A stretch of DNA of 29,379 bases from Methylococcaceae bacterium (GTDB lineage Bacteria; Pseudomonadota; Gammaproteobacteria; Methylococcales; Methylomonadaceae): assembly GCA_947505055.1 (NCBI GenBank), contig CANNLO010000017.1:1-29379 (forward strand), written 5' to 3'. Below the pieces are notes generated by a model. That model was given only the letters and a program-made list of their open reading frames with translations. It had not been told where the DNA came from and searched no databases. Every line of letters begins with the position of its first letter. Position 1 is the stretch's first letter. Below are positions 1-8,322 of this stretch, one piece after another. The position numbers and the translations under genes were made by a program.

Positions 1-1
1 A

Positions 2-97
2 CTGGCGCCGCAGGCGGATTTAGCATTGAAAGCTATTTGGGATAGACAGAACCTGTCGAAACTTGAAGTTAGCCAATACGCAACTGGCAAGTCCTAG
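2..97 (+). CDS. possible C-terminal end of an upstream gene (partial)
   Basis: An open frame enters from the left edge and stops at TAG 95-97, giving about 31 residues that end in ...VSQYATGKS. The composition is protein-like, but no family can be recognised from so short a piece. A second frame (1-45, ending ...ESYLG) is also open, so the choice of frame is uncertain. It could equally be non-coding. Confidence 0.2.
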   Translation: MAPQADLALKAIWDRQNLSKLEVSQYATGKS

Positions 98-179
98 TTT
101 ATTGACTTGATTGCTATTTATACGGTGGCTTTGATAAGTTGTTTGAGAAAGAACTCGTGATTTTATCTAAACAGCGTCA

Positions 180-404
180 ATGCATAGTCCAGAATACCTA
201 GTAAGCACGTCACCGGAAAAGTCCAACGACTTTCTAACCGTTGATGTACAACGCGTATCCACTCATGTTTATTTTAACCGACACAGCACAACAGAAGAAC
301 AGGCAATGGTCGTCGTACTAACCATGTTAGTTTACCTACAAAAAGAGCTCAGCCAATTAACTTTTTTACTTGAAAATGCCAAAATTCACGGGCGAATAGA
401 TTAA
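180..404 (+). CDS. hypothetical small ORF, possibly part of a decayed gene
   Basis: This is a 74-residue ATG-initiated frame with a mixed N-terminal half and an amphipathic leucine-rich C-terminal half (roughly residues 42-70). I do not recognise a family. No convincing Shine-Dalgarno sequence precedes it. Reading through its TAA stop in the same frame gives another 26 plausible residues up to TAG at about 480, and a third fragment follows in another frame. The ORF may therefore be one piece of a broken gene rather than a real small protein. Confidence 0.25.
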   Translation: MHSPEYLVSTSPEKSNDFLTVDVQRVSTHVYFNRHSTTEEQAMVVVLTMLVYLQKELSQLTFLLENAKIHGRID

Positions 405-454
405 TTGCTTGCCGAAATTACACAGCAGGTTTATTTTCCAGAGTTTAGCCTTAA

Positions 455-608
455 CTTTTTGATACACGCCAAAATCAATTAGCAAAAGGCTCGCCCATGA
501 CTAATATGCAAATTCGCAAGATATTGGGCTTGACTACTCGCTCTAAAATCAAACGGCTTTAAAAGAAGACGGCAGTAAAATAATAAAAAAAATTCGAAAT
601 AGTAAAAC
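455..608 (+). pseudogene. relic of a winged-helix domain, frameshifted
   Basis: Frame 2 from 455 to the TAA at 560-562 encodes LAKGSPMTNMQIRKILGL followed by a basic helix. This has the look of the winged-helix segment at the C-terminus of some Fic or AAA-type ATP-binding proteins (small-residue turn, recognition helix). A one-base shift near 559 continues as LKEDGSKIIKKI, which would complete the helix and wing. No start signal, domain partner or complete frame exists, so it is called a relic. The family assignment is by pattern only. Confidence 0.25.
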
Positions 609-614
609 AATTAA

Positions 615-1244
615 TTATAACTTTTTCTTTACAATCTGATAAACCTCTTCGGCAGTTTGATCTGCTCCATTTAAAAGCAATTCAAGTTCTGCCAATTGTT
701 TTTCTGCAAACACCCTATCTTTTAAACTGGATGTATTAATATATACATTTAATGCTGCACTTTTTAATGCTCCATATGCTGCCATTACTGCAACACCTGC
801 ATCACTAATCACACCTAAATTTCCTTTATGAGCAGCAATTTTAGAAAGGGCAATAATTTCCACACAAGCCTTTGCACAATTCAACGGCACCAAGGTAGCT
901 TCGTGCAATGCGCTTTGAATTGCAATACTACGTGAAATTTTTTCCTGCTCAGTTTCCTTTGGCAAACCATAGGTTTCCATTAAACGTTCAAAAACGTCAA
1001 TATCTGCTTTTATCAAACCAGTCATCGTGTCACGCAATGCTTCCGATTTTTGTAGCAGCATCTGCATTTCTATTTCTACATCAGCATACTGCGGCTTACC
1101 AATAGTCAAATTACAAACCATACTTATTAAAGCAGCAGCTTGGGCTCCCATTATTGCAGAACAACTACCGCCACCAGGCGTAGGAGCACTACTGGCCAAC
1201 TCATCTAGAAAAGTGTGTACTGATTTGTTTTTTATTTCGTTCAT
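615..1244 (-). CDS. fchA: methenyltetrahydrofolate cyclohydrolase (FTCD_C family)
   Basis: FchA converts 5,10-methenyl-H4F to 10-formyl-H4F in cytoplasmic one-carbon metabolism. It belongs to the formiminotransferase-cyclodeaminase C-terminal family. The 209-residue product matches the usual free-standing Fch length of about 200-210. It has the family's N-terminal signature PTPGGGSCSA with GAQAAAL, then MVCNLTIGK, and the later KGNLGVISDAGV stretch that lines the folate site. I start it at ATG 1242-1244 (MNEIKNKS...); the longer frame would need TTG at 1268. The SD is weak (AAGAAA). It lies 67 bases downstream of waaA on the same strand and could be its last co-transcribed gene. In methylotrophs Fch works with MtdA; no mtdA is visible here. 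Cyclodeaminase activity is the alternative reading. Confidence 0.85.
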   Translation of the reverse strand: MNEIKNKSVHTFLDELASSAPTPGGGSCSAIMGAQAAALISMVCNLTIGKPQYADVEIEMQMLLQKSEALRDTMTGLIKADIDVFERLMETYGLPKETEQEKISRSIAIQSALHEATLVPLNCAKACVEIIALSKIAAHKGNLGVISDAGVAVMAAYGALKSAALNVYINTSSLKDRVFAEKQLAELELLLNGADQTAEEVYQIVKKKL

Positions 1245-1311
1245 AATATTTCTTTTAAATGCAAGCAAGTAATAAAGAACCTATAGTAAAAAATTTGATA
1301 TGAGAGCTTAT

Positions 1312-2568
1312 TCAAAAATCCTGCTTAAGATTATTCAAAATACGCGCAATGGCACCTTGGTTTTGCCTAACAAATTCCTTAGCTCTGTCAGCCAAAACTT
1401 GCCTAAATACTGAATCCTCATATAAAGCAATAATAGTAGCTGTTATTTCGTTTTTATCATGACATTGGATTGCTGCTTTCTGACGTAACACACCTTCAGC
1501 AATATCCTTAAAATTTGCCATAAAAGGACCAAATATAACCGGGGTTCCAACTGCAGCGGCCTCAAGTATATTATGACCACCAACTGGCACCATACTCCCA
1601 CCTACAAATGCAACATCCGCAGCCACATAAAGCATCTTTAACTCACCTATAGAATTAACAATATATACATCGGTAGACTGATAACATAAATCATCTGAAG
1701 TGTGCATTACAAAAGACAATACCTCCTTTTCACAAAGCTTTTTAACCTCATGAAAACGCTCAGGATGCCTTGGTGCAATTACCAATAATAATTCAGGAAT
1801 CCTTTTTTTCAAATCTTGATAAATTTCAAAAAATATAATCTCTTCATCTTTATGAGTACTGGCTATAAGCCATACAAATCGCCCAGCAAAACAATCCTCT
1901 TTAAACTTTAATCCTCTGAGGATAAGTTCATCTGTAATTTCCAAGTCATACTTAATATTTCCCAATGTTTTTACTTTTTCAACTGCAGCACCAATTGCAA
2001 CAAATCGACCGGCATCATTATCAGTTTGCGCAGCAATTAACTTAACATTAGCCAAAGAAGATGCAATTAAACCCGGAAATTTTTTATACCCATTCGCAGA
2101 TTTTTCGGATAAACGTGCATTGATAACATATAAAGGAATTTCATTTTTCCCACAAGAAGCAAAAAGATTAGGCCAAATTTCAGTTTCCATAATGACAGCC
2201 AATTTCGGCCTAAAGCACTCCATAAAGCGATTTACCACAAAAGGCAGGTCATATGGTAGATAAACGTGTTCAACTAAGGGCATAACCGTTTTAACACGAT
2301 CAGATCCAGTAGGAGTGGTGGTTGTAATTAATATCTTTAGATCGGGGAATTGTTGTTGAATTTTCTTTACAAGCGGAAATAAAGCCTCAGCCTCACCTAC
2401 CGATACGGCATGAAACCAAATAACATCTTTAATGAAAGTTTTGTTGTAGATGGCAAATCGCTCTGCCCATCGATATCTGTAAGCAGGCGCCTTATTACTA
2501 CGCCAGACAAGGCGAAGCAAAATGACTGGAACTAATAGATAAAATAGAAATGAATATAAAGTTCTCAT
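1312..2568 (-). CDS. waaA: 3-deoxy-D-manno-octulosonic acid (Kdo) transferase
   Basis: WaaA (KdtA) is a GT30 glycosyltransferase that adds Kdo from CMP-Kdo to lipid IVA at the inner face of the cytoplasmic membrane, starting the LPS inner core. The 418-residue length fits the family. One hydrophobic N-terminal anchor (about residues 3-22) is followed by the acceptor-domain motif WFHAVSVGEAEAL and TTTTPTGSDRV, then METEIWPN. The C-terminal domain has FVGGSMVPVGGHNILEAAAVG, the nucleotide-sugar site. ATG 2566-2568 is chosen; the longer frame begins with TTG. No clear SD precedes the ATG, and a long hairpin at 2578-2621 ends ten bases upstream, so initiation may depend on RNA structure or coupling. 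It sits between rplI and fchA. Confidence 0.95.
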   Translation of the reverse strand: MRTLYSFLFYLLVPVILLRLVWRSNKAPAYRYRWAERFAIYNKTFIKDVIWFHAVSVGEAEALFPLVKKIQQQFPDLKILITTTTPTGSDRVKTVMPLVEHVYLPYDLPFVVNRFMECFRPKLAVIMETEIWPNLFASCGKNEIPLYVINARLSEKSANGYKKFPGLIASSLANVKLIAAQTDNDAGRFVAIGAAVEKVKTLGNIKYDLEITDELILRGLKFKEDCFAGRFVWLIASTHKDEEIIFFEIYQDLKKRIPELLLVIAPRHPERFHEVKKLCEKEVLSFVMHTSDDLCYQSTDVYIVNSIGELKMLYVAADVAFVGGSMVPVGGHNILEAAAVGTPVIFGPFMANFKDIAEGVLRQKAAIQCHDKNEITATIIALYEDSVFRQVLADRAKEFVRQNQGAIARILNNLKQDF

Positions 2569-2577
2569 AGCGGACAA

Positions 2578-2621
2578 ACTCAAGAAGTAAAGAAAGCAAA
2601 GTTAACTTTACAATCTTGAGT
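2578..2621 (-). promoter_or_regulatory. long intergenic hairpin between rplI and waaA
   Basis: On the minus strand ACTCAAGA pairs perfectly with TCTTGAGT (outer 8 bp). Inside it GTAAAG pairs with CTTTAC (6 bp), with a small 2/1 internal loop and a 13-base loop. It occupies most of the 72-base rplI-waaA gap and ends ten bases before the waaA ATG. Only three Ts follow, so it is a poor intrinsic terminator. A processing site, partial attenuator or translational control element is possible. Confidence 0.6.
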
Positions 2622-2640
2622 CGTTCAACTTAAACCTTAA

Positions 2641-3090
2641 TTATGCTTCAGCAGCAATTTTTATAGGCATTTTTACAACTACGTCAGTATGGCAGTTAAT
2701 ATCAATTTGATATTCGCCAATTAAACGAATAACACCTTGAGGTAAACGAATCTCATGCTTTTCAACCAGAACACCTGCTTCAGTAATGGCATCAGCAATA
2801 TTTTGCGTGCCCACTGAACCAAATAATCTACCTTCATCACCAGCTTTATGATAAATAACCACTTCAAGTTTGCTTAATGCATTTGCACGCGCTTGTGCTG
2901 CAACCAACTTTTCAATTGCAGCTTTTTCCAATTCTGCGCGACGCAGTTCAAATTCAGCAATTTTAGTAGCGGTAGCGGGAACGGCTTTCCCGTAAGGGAC
3001 AAGATAGTTCCTGCCATAACCTGATTTAATAACAACTTTGTCACCGAGGTTACCCAAGTTTGCTACTTTTTCAAGAAGAATAACTTCCAT
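2641..3090 (-). CDS. rplI: 50S ribosomal protein L9
   Basis: L9 binds 23S rRNA near the base of the L1 stalk. The 149-residue product begins [20 protein letters not shown], followed by [15 protein letters not shown], the classic N-terminal RNA-binding domain. A central long helix (about 45-75) and the C-terminal domain with [16 protein letters not shown] follow. ATG 3088-3090 has a GAGGT SD about ten bases upstream. It follows the DUF2232 gene by 48 bases within the rpsF-rpsR-DUF2232-rplI unit. Length and motifs are complete and nothing is odd. Confidence 0.98.
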   Translation of the reverse strand: MEVILLEKVANLGNLGDKVVIKSGYGRNYLVPYGKAVPATATKIAEFELRRAELEKAAIEKLVAAQARANALSKLEVVIYHKAGDEGRLFGSVGTQNIADAITEAGVLVEKHEIRLPQGVIRLIGEYQIDINCHTDVVVKMPIKIAAEA

Positions 3091-3138
3091 CTTTTATTAC
3101 CTCATTATCGGATTTTATCCGGCTATATTTTTACGCCA

Positions 3139-4032
3139 TCAAGACGTATGTTTATTTGAAATTTTATTTCGTAAGTTCATCCAGGCATCACTCAATCCAA
3201 CTAAGGAAACAGGCAGCATGGCGTGAGGTATCAAAAATAATGTTATATAAAACATTGGCACCATATACCGCCCCATCTTCATGGATGCAAACAGAGTGTG
3301 TATAACAGCCGTCCCAATGAAGGTGTACATCACAAACAGTAATATTGAAATATTCCAGGATAACTCCGATATTACACCAGAACTTAATATTGCAATAACA
3401 ACTACTAAAACACTTGCTATTGCCAAACTTGGCCGGGTATTGAGCGACAAAAACTCTTGCTTGAACCCACCAGGATTGTATAACAGTGCTTGCCACCATC
3501 GCCCAAGAAACAAACCAAACAGCATGCCAAAAATTGATGCCGCCACAACTATACCGGTCATGTAATGTGAAATCACATCCAAAGTATGCTTAAAATCTTG
3601 AACCGGGGCATTCCTGGGCAATACTTGAGAAAGTACATTAACCCACATTGCTGCTAAATCAGTTTCATAGAGGTAGAAACAAATCACGCCTAACACCCCT
3701 ATTAAAACAGCAACTTCAACCGTTAGAGACAAATAACGCCCTTCTCTTAAAATAATTGAAATTAACCAGACTGGAATCCAAAGCACAATCCCATAAAGCA
3801 AAACAAACTGAAGATTGCCTAATAGAAAGAATCCCAAACCACCAACTACCGCAGTTGAACAACCAAGAACGATCAAGCCTTCAAGAGCGCCTCGCCTTAA
3901 AGTAACAAGAGCAATTGAACCCGAACTTACAATACTAACAGGAGGCATAACCAGTGAAATCAATGCGAGAGTAGATGCCACTATCATGGCCTGCAACCTA
4001 CCACGCATAATATACTCAGCTAAAAAACCCAC
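3139..4032 (-). CDS. DUF2232 (YybS-like) integral membrane protein
   Basis: The 297-residue product is very hydrophobic with about seven to eight predicted membrane segments (around 12-30, 35-50, 55-80, 82-95, 100-125, 160-180, 205-225, 228-250 and 262-280). Position decides the call: a DUF2232/YybS membrane protein commonly sits between rpsR and rplI in gammaproteobacteria. Its molecular function is unknown; the family is distantly reminiscent of substrate-binding S components of ECF transporters, but no partner is here. The chosen start is GTG 4030-4032, preceded by AAGG at suitable distance, 15 bases after rpsR. ATG 4006-4008 (MRGRLQ) is the alternative. Confidence 0.8.
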   Translation of the reverse strand: MGFLAEYIMRGRLQAMIVASTLALISLVMPPVSIVSSGSIALVTLRRGALEGLIVLGCSTAVVGGLGFFLLGNLQFVLLYGIVLWIPVWLISIILREGRYLSLTVEVAVLIGVLGVICFYLYETDLAAMWVNVLSQVLPRNAPVQDFKHTLDVISHYMTGIVVAASIFGMLFGLFLGRWWQALLYNPGGFKQEFLSLNTRPSLAIASVLVVVIAILSSGVISELSWNISILLFVMYTFIGTAVIHTLFASMKMGRYMVPMFYITLFLIPHAMLPVSLVGLSDAWMNLRNKISNKHTS

Positions 4033-4047
4033 CGATCAACCTTAAAA

Positions 4048-4275
4048 TTATTTGTGAGCGTCACAGAAAGGCAATAATGCAATAAAACGAGCACGTTTAA
4101 TTGCAACCCCTAACTGTCTTTGATACTTTGCGCTAGTCCCAGTAATCCGACTAGGTACAATTTTACCTGTTTCGGTAATGTAGTCACTCAACAAATCCAA
4201 ATCTTTATAATCGATTTCTGTTCCACCATCTGCACTAAAGCGGCAGAATTTTTTGCGTCTAATGTTACGTGCCAT
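4048..4275 (-). CDS. rpsR: 30S ribosomal protein S18
   Basis: S18 forms a heterodimer with S6 on the central domain of 16S rRNA in the small subunit platform. The 75-residue product shows the family's RRKKFCRF start, then [34 protein letters not shown] and [13 protein letters not shown]. It is full length. ATG 4273-4275 is preceded by an AT-rich leader 32 bases after rpsF. It is co-transcribed with rpsF, and the S6:S18 complex is the known feedback effector for this operon type. Confidence 0.98.
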   Translation of the reverse strand: MARNIRRKKFCRFSADGGTEIDYKDLDLLSDYITETGKIVPSRITGTSAKYQRQLGVAIKRARFIALLPFCDAHK

Positions 4276-4307
4276 ATTAATTCTCGTAAATCCAAGTGTT
4301 AAAGGTT

Positions 4308-4778
4308 TTATTCTGCAGACAGCGCGTCAGCATCAAGATCATCCAAATCTTCAAGATCATCCAAATCGACTTCGTCATCCGAAACCGTATCTGTCGAAGC
4401 TACCGCTTCTCTAGCAGCAGCATCCTTTGCTCTTGATTCAGCAATTTTATTTTCTTCAGCTGTTGAAGTTGCGATAATAGATACTTCGGTAATCGCCTTC
4501 TTTTGCAATAAAGTCATGCTGCGCAAAATAGCGTCATTAAATCGGAAGCCACTTTCCAGCTCTTCCAATGTTGGCTGATCGCACTCAACATTCATTAACA
4601 CGTAATGGGCTTTATGAATTTTATTGATAGGATAAGCAAGATGCCTTCTACCCCAATCTTCCAAGCGATGAATCTTACCTGATGCAGCTTCGATGGTTGA
4701 TTTATAACGCTCAATCATCCCTGGAACCTGAGAGCTCTGGTCTGGATGGACTAAAAAGACAATTTCATAATGTCGCAT
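4308..4778 (-). CDS. rpsF: 30S ribosomal protein S6 with acidic tail
   Basis: S6 pairs with S18 on the 30S platform. The 156-residue product starts [21 protein letters not shown] and carries [23 protein letters not shown] and [13 protein letters not shown], which are typical. After residue 105 it has a long acidic tail rich in Asp/Glu ([15 protein letters not shown]). S6 tails are the substrate of the glutamate ligase RimK in bacteria that have it, although this tail is more Asp-rich than the E. coli EE end. ATG 4776-4778 follows an AGGA SD at eight bases. It is the first gene of the operon. Confidence 0.97.
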   Translation of the reverse strand: MRHYEIVFLVHPDQSSQVPGMIERYKSTIEAASGKIHRLEDWGRRHLAYPINKIHKAHYVLMNVECDQPTLEELESGFRFNDAILRSMTLLQKKAITEVSIIATSTAEENKIAESRAKDAAAREAVASTDTVSDDEVDLDDLEDLDDLDADALSAE

Positions 4779-4862
4779 ATTTTTTCCTTTCGGTTAAGCC
4801 TCCCACCTCTGTCTTATTAAAGATGGTAAAGCAAGGAGGAGCCGTCAGCCCCTAAGAACCGC
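4779..4862 (-). promoter_or_regulatory. structured rpsF mRNA leader, candidate S6:S18 autoregulatory element
   Basis: The roughly 80-base leader contains CCTCC (minus-strand reading of 4835-4839) that can pair with GGAGG (4799-4803), enclosing about 30 bases. It is followed by AACCG next to the SD AAAGGA. A CCG triplet beside a stem is the hallmark of the S6:S18-binding motif known in rpsF leaders. A longer pairing of CGGTT (4857-4861) with AACCG is possible, but its 5' strand may lie at the transcription start. The fold was judged by eye. Confidence 0.4.
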
Positions 4863-4864
4863 CC

Positions 4865-4893
4865 ATTATATATATTTATTTAACTTTTGAAAA
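4865..4893 (-). promoter_or_regulatory. sigma70 promoter of the rpsF operon
   Basis: On the minus strand a perfect -10 TATAAT (4865-4870) lies 17 bases from a -35-like TTTTCA (4888-4893) in an AT-rich tract. The predicted start point is near 4858, giving a leader of about 80 bases before rpsF. Confidence 0.6.
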
Positions 4894-4925
4894 GCAATGT
4901 GTTAGAAACATTATCAATGCCGAAA

Positions 4926-4957
4926 AAAAAACACGAAGGAAGTCCACATAACCGGAC
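4926..4957 (-). terminator. weak terminator candidate after fliK
   Basis: On the minus strand, downstream of the fliK stop, GTCC and GGAC flank an eight-base loop, and a run of nine Ts follows after TTCCTTCGTG. The stem is short and the T-run is not immediately adjacent, so this is a weak rho-independent terminator at best. It lies at the end of the flagellar block, before the rpsF promoter. Confidence 0.3.
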
Positions 4958-4963
4958 ACCCGA

Positions 4964-6463
4964 TTAGGCGTAAATACTTAACAATCCCTTACTAACCGAT
5001 GCCCGCCCACTTTCAATTTCACGATCGACTTCATCAGCAATATCGACTGCAATAGCATGTGACCCACGGCCATCAGCTGACTGTGAAAAGTTTTGCGCTT
5101 GTGAACCACCACGATCCGACCCAGCGCCCGAAGTCACAGTTACATCCGCTAAATTAAGTTGCTGAACACCCATCATTTCTCTTAATTTTGGTAATGACGC
5201 CTCAATAGCATCTCTTGTTGCTCCATGCTGAGCTGTAAAAATGACAGTTGCCTGATCATCAGCCACAGCAACTTTTACTGAAACAGGACCAAGATGGGGT
5301 GGGTTCAGCCTGATTTCTGCCGATGGTATTGCTTTCGAGGCCATCCAAACAATCCTCTCACTCATATCCTTATTCCATTCAGGATGCGTTAATGGCTTGG
5401 ATATTAAAGCAAGATCAACCTTGGTATCAGCAACCGTTTTATTTAGCTGAGTACCGTCCATTACAGACTGAGATAACACCTTAACTTCTCCACCAATCAA
5501 GATTAGCTGCTCAACTTTACCCGTCTTTTCGTTAGGGAGTGCATTTTCAAAATAATTCAAATTAAAATCTTGCTTCCCTTGAACTGACTGAGTAAATGAC
5601 ATTGCACTTTGAAGAATTTGATCAGATACTTTCTGAGACTGGGTTGATTTAACCTCAATTGCCGGTGATCTTAATGAAGTCAGGGATAATTCCCCACCCT
5701 TAATCGCAAAATTCCTTGCCGCTAAAGTTTGTACATCAGGCGATAAAGGAACCGCACTAAAGTATGTTACTGGCATGCCAACCCCAAAACCTTGTCGATT
5801 AGACTCGCCGCCCACTACATCTTCATTTTTTTTCTTTTCTAATTTGCCACTTATCTGATTTAAACCCATTTGAACCGGCAAAGAAATCGCACCTACCCGA
5901 TCAGCACTTTGCTGCACTGGAGCGACTACTATATCGCCAACGTTTAAATTTTGAAAAAGCGAATTAGATCCTGGCACTTCATCTTTTATACTTTGAAGGG
6001 GATTAAGGCCTGATGCTTCACCATTTATGATTTGCTTCTGAGGATCATTCACTCCAATAACATCTTCTAGTTTTTTCATCGCCTCAAAAGCCTTTGCCTC
6101 TATAGTTGCCCCCGCAGAAATGTATTTCAAAGTATCGGTTACCGTAGCGAGAGCTGCCTCATGATTTTCCTGGCCTTTAATTTTGTAAGAGGACGGCAAA
6201 ATACTGCCTATTGAAGCGGCAACACTTTGCATTTCAACGGCAACGGCAGATGGCAAGACATTTAAAATATCTATGGCAACACCAACTGATGCTGGCGGCG
6301 TAACGACTACAGCTGGATTATTACCTAACTCACCAATTTTAGTATCCAGTGTACTGGAAAAAGCCTCAGTTACGACCCTGGTATTATTTGAAAGAGGGAA
6401 CGCACTTTCAACAGAACCATTAACAGTCGCCAAAGATGATAATTTTGTACTTTCAATATTCAT
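4964..6463 (-). CDS. fliK: flagellar hook-length control protein
   Basis: FliK is a secreted ruler that measures the hook and switches the export gate specificity through FlhB. The 499-residue product has a long low-complexity, Ser/Gln/Val-rich N-terminal part (about 1-390) with no recognisable fold, as usual. The conserved Flg_hook domain (about 395-475) includes AEIRLNPPHLGPVSVKVAVAD, then FTAQHGATRDAIEASLPKLR. A GS/Q-rich tail follows. ATG 6461-6463 is chosen because GGGAGA lies eight bases upstream; longer versions would start at ATG 6478 or TTG 6493. It follows fliJ and is the last flagellar gene; fliL and later genes, normally next, are absent here. Confidence 0.92.
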   Translation of the reverse strand: MNIESTKLSSLATVNGSVESAFPLSNNTRVVTEAFSSTLDTKIGELGNNPAVVVTPPASVGVAIDILNVLPSAVAVEMQSVAASIGSILPSSYKIKGQENHEAALATVTDTLKYISAGATIEAKAFEAMKKLEDVIGVNDPQKQIINGEASGLNPLQSIKDEVPGSNSLFQNLNVGDIVVAPVQQSADRVGAISLPVQMGLNQISGKLEKKKNEDVVGGESNRQGFGVGMPVTYFSAVPLSPDVQTLAARNFAIKGGELSLTSLRSPAIEVKSTQSQKVSDQILQSAMSFTQSVQGKQDFNLNYFENALPNEKTGKVEQLILIGGEVKVLSQSVMDGTQLNKTVADTKVDLALISKPLTHPEWNKDMSERIVWMASKAIPSAEIRLNPPHLGPVSVKVAVADDQATVIFTAQHGATRDAIEASLPKLREMMGVQQLNLADVTVTSGAGSDRGGSQAQNFSQSADGRGSHAIAVDIADEVDREIESGRASVSKGLLSIYA

Positions 6464-6510
6464 AATCAATTCTCCCATGACTATAATTAACAAGCATTTC
6501 CTGTGCCATC

Positions 6511-6948
6511 TTAGTTATTCCGACTTATTCTTGACGACCTCTCATCTTGCTCCTGCTGCTCCTGCTTAGCCTCCAGCTTCATTTCAATTTTCGATGCTGA
6601 ATCACACACCTTTTGAAGACTCTCGGTTTTACGTTGCAATTCTTCCCAAATTTTCTTTTTTGCCACCAATTCCGCTTCAATTGAATTTAAGACCCGCTCT
6701 TGGCCTAAAATTGCCATATCCAGCTTGTCTATAAACGACCTAAACTCGAGCAATTGTGCGACATTAACACCCTTAGCCCCCAGAAGATCAAAGCGGTCTT
6801 GATACTCCTTGCGATAAACATTTAAGCCTTCAATTTGCGCCTGCATTTCAAAGCGTCTTTTCTGAACCCCCCCCAAAATTTCCAAGGCATTCTTTTCTTG
6901 AGCCGCTTTTATTTCAACAATTGATTTTATACGTAGCGATTTTTTCAC
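6511..6948 (-). CDS. fliJ: flagellar export chaperone FliJ
   Basis: FliJ is the coiled-coil stalk-like protein that inserts in the FliI hexamer and links the ATPase to the FlhA gate in the flagellar type III export apparatus. The 145-residue product is almost wholly helical, rich in Lys/Glu/Gln with heptad spacing from about 8 to 135, and has no membrane segment. Its length matches FliJ (about 147). The start is GTG 6946-6948 with AGGA eight bases upstream, and it lies 15 bases after fliI. FliJ sequences diverge strongly, so position after fliI is a main argument. Confidence 0.88.
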   Translation of the reverse strand: MKKSLRIKSIVEIKAAQEKNALEILGGVQKRRFEMQAQIEGLNVYRKEYQDRFDLLGAKGVNVAQLLEFRSFIDKLDMAILGQERVLNSIEAELVAKKKIWEELQRKTESLQKVCDSASKIEMKLEAKQEQQEQDERSSRISRNN

Positions 6949-6963
6949 TTATATCCTATGCAA

Positions 6964-8322
6964 TTACTGTCGATTATACTTGCTTAGCAAAAATGCCAAT
7001 TCATTCAAACTCTGATTTATATCGACAGATTCATCCATATCCTGCTGTAAAAAATCAAGAATCGCAGGATTCATTTCAATGGCCCTGTCAATTCGGGGAT
7101 CTGATCCAGGTTGATAAGCCCCTACATTAATCAAGTCCCGATTTTGCTGATAAAGCGAATACGTCCGCCTTAATTCTCTGGCCATTTGCAAATGGTTCGA
7201 ATCAATAATATCTGGCATAACGCGGCTTATTGATGCCTCTATATCAATCGCTGGAAAATGTCCTGACTCAGCTAAACTTCTTGATAATATTATGTGCCCA
7301 TCCAACACACCTCTAGCCGCATCTGCAATGGGATCATTGGTATCATCGCCTTCTGCAAGAACCGTATAAAACGCAGTTATAGACCCCCCACCATGATCGG
7401 CGTTACCCGCACGTTCTACCAAATGGGGCAGTTTGGCAAATACTGAGGGCGGATAACCTTTTGTTGCCGGCGGCTCATCAATTGCCAAGGCAATTTCACG
7501 ATGCGCTTGGGCAAAGCGCGTCAAGGAGTCCATCAACAATAAAACGTCCCGACCCTGATCGCGAAAATATTCGGCAATACTGGTTGAAAGTAACGCTGCA
7601 TGAACACGCATCAGAGGCGGGCAGTCGGCTGGCGATACGACTACAACAGCTCTCTTCAGCCCTTCTTCACCCAAAGTTTTAAGAACAAACTCGTTAACTT
7701 CTCGGCCACGCTCACCGATCAGACCGACTACTACAATATCCGCCTCGGTAAACTTAGTCATCATCCCAAGCAACACACTCTTACCCACCCCCGTCCCTGC
7801 AAACAGCCCCATACGCTGACCTCGTCCGACGCAAAGTATGGAGTTTATTGCCCTAACTCCAACATCAAGCGGCTCACGTATCGGTCTTCTTGACAAGGGA
7901 TTAATCGGCACGCCATTCAGCGAAACCAAAGCATCAGTTTTAAGCGGACCTTTATCATCAAGCGCATTACCGGCACCATCCAACACTCGACCCAATAACC
8001 CAAAGCCCACCCTTGCCAGACTATGCTTACCCATTGGAATAACCCGGCAATCCGGTTCGAGACCATGCACTTCTGCTGTAGGCATTAAAAAAACCCGGGC
8101 ATCGGAAAATCCGACAACTTCGGCCTCTATCATTCGACCGTTTTTAGTTTCAATTTTGCACCTAGAACCAATTGCCGCTCGGCAACCGACGGCCTCCAAG
8201 GTTAAACCCACCATACGAGAAAGCCTTCCCTCAACCACAAGTTCTGGAGGTTCAATCAACCGTTCTGCATATGGTTTTAATTTAGCCAGCCAATGCTGAG
8301 TTCGATTAACATCAGGTATCAC
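6964..8322 (-). CDS. fliI: flagellum-specific export ATPase
   Basis: FliI is the cytoplasmic ATPase of flagellar type III secretion, related to F1-beta. The 452-residue product has the N-terminal beta-barrel (about 25-95), Walker A AGTGVGKS at 175-182, IGERGREV in the 210s, and Walker B VLLLMDSLTRFAQA with the following AHREI near 260-280. It also has the family signature GSITAFYTVLAEGDD. The start is GTG 8320-8322, whose last bases form a GTGA overlap with the fliH stop. This signals translational coupling. Confidence 0.97.
   Translation of the reverse strand: MIPDVNRTQHWLAKLKPYAERLIEPPELVVEGRLSRMVGLTLEAVGCRAAIGSRCKIETKNGRMIEAEVVGFSDARVFLMPTAEVHGLEPDCRVIPMGKHSLARVGFGLLGRVLDGAGNALDDKGPLKTDALVSLNGVPINPLSRRPIREPLDVGVRAINSILCVGRGQRMGLFAGTGVGKSVLLGMMTKFTEADIVVVGLIGERGREVNEFVLKTLGEEGLKRAVVVVSPADCPPLMRVHAALLSTSIAEYFRDQGRDVLLLMDSLTRFAQAHREIALAIDEPPATKGYPPSVFAKLPHLVERAGNADHGGGSITAFYTVLAEGDDTNDPIADAARGVLDGHIILSRSLAESGHFPAIDIEASISRVMPDIIDSNHLQMARELRRTYSLYQQNRDLINVGAYQPGSDPRIDRAIEMNPAILDFLQQDMDESVDINQSLNELAFLLSKYNRQ

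Larger units (their letters stand above)
1..614. other. gene-poor stretch at left edge
   Basis: About 600 bases hold no complete, recognisable gene, only the weak coding fragments listed separately on the plus strand. No tRNA cloverleaf, terminal inverted repeat or array was seen. It ends against the convergent 3' end of fchA. Confidence 0.5.

Noticed and set aside
7838..8299. 153-codon open frame on the plus strand inside fliI
   Set aside because: It lies wholly within the well-supported fliI gene, has a Ser/Pro/Thr-rich composition typical of an antisense shadow, and has no SD.
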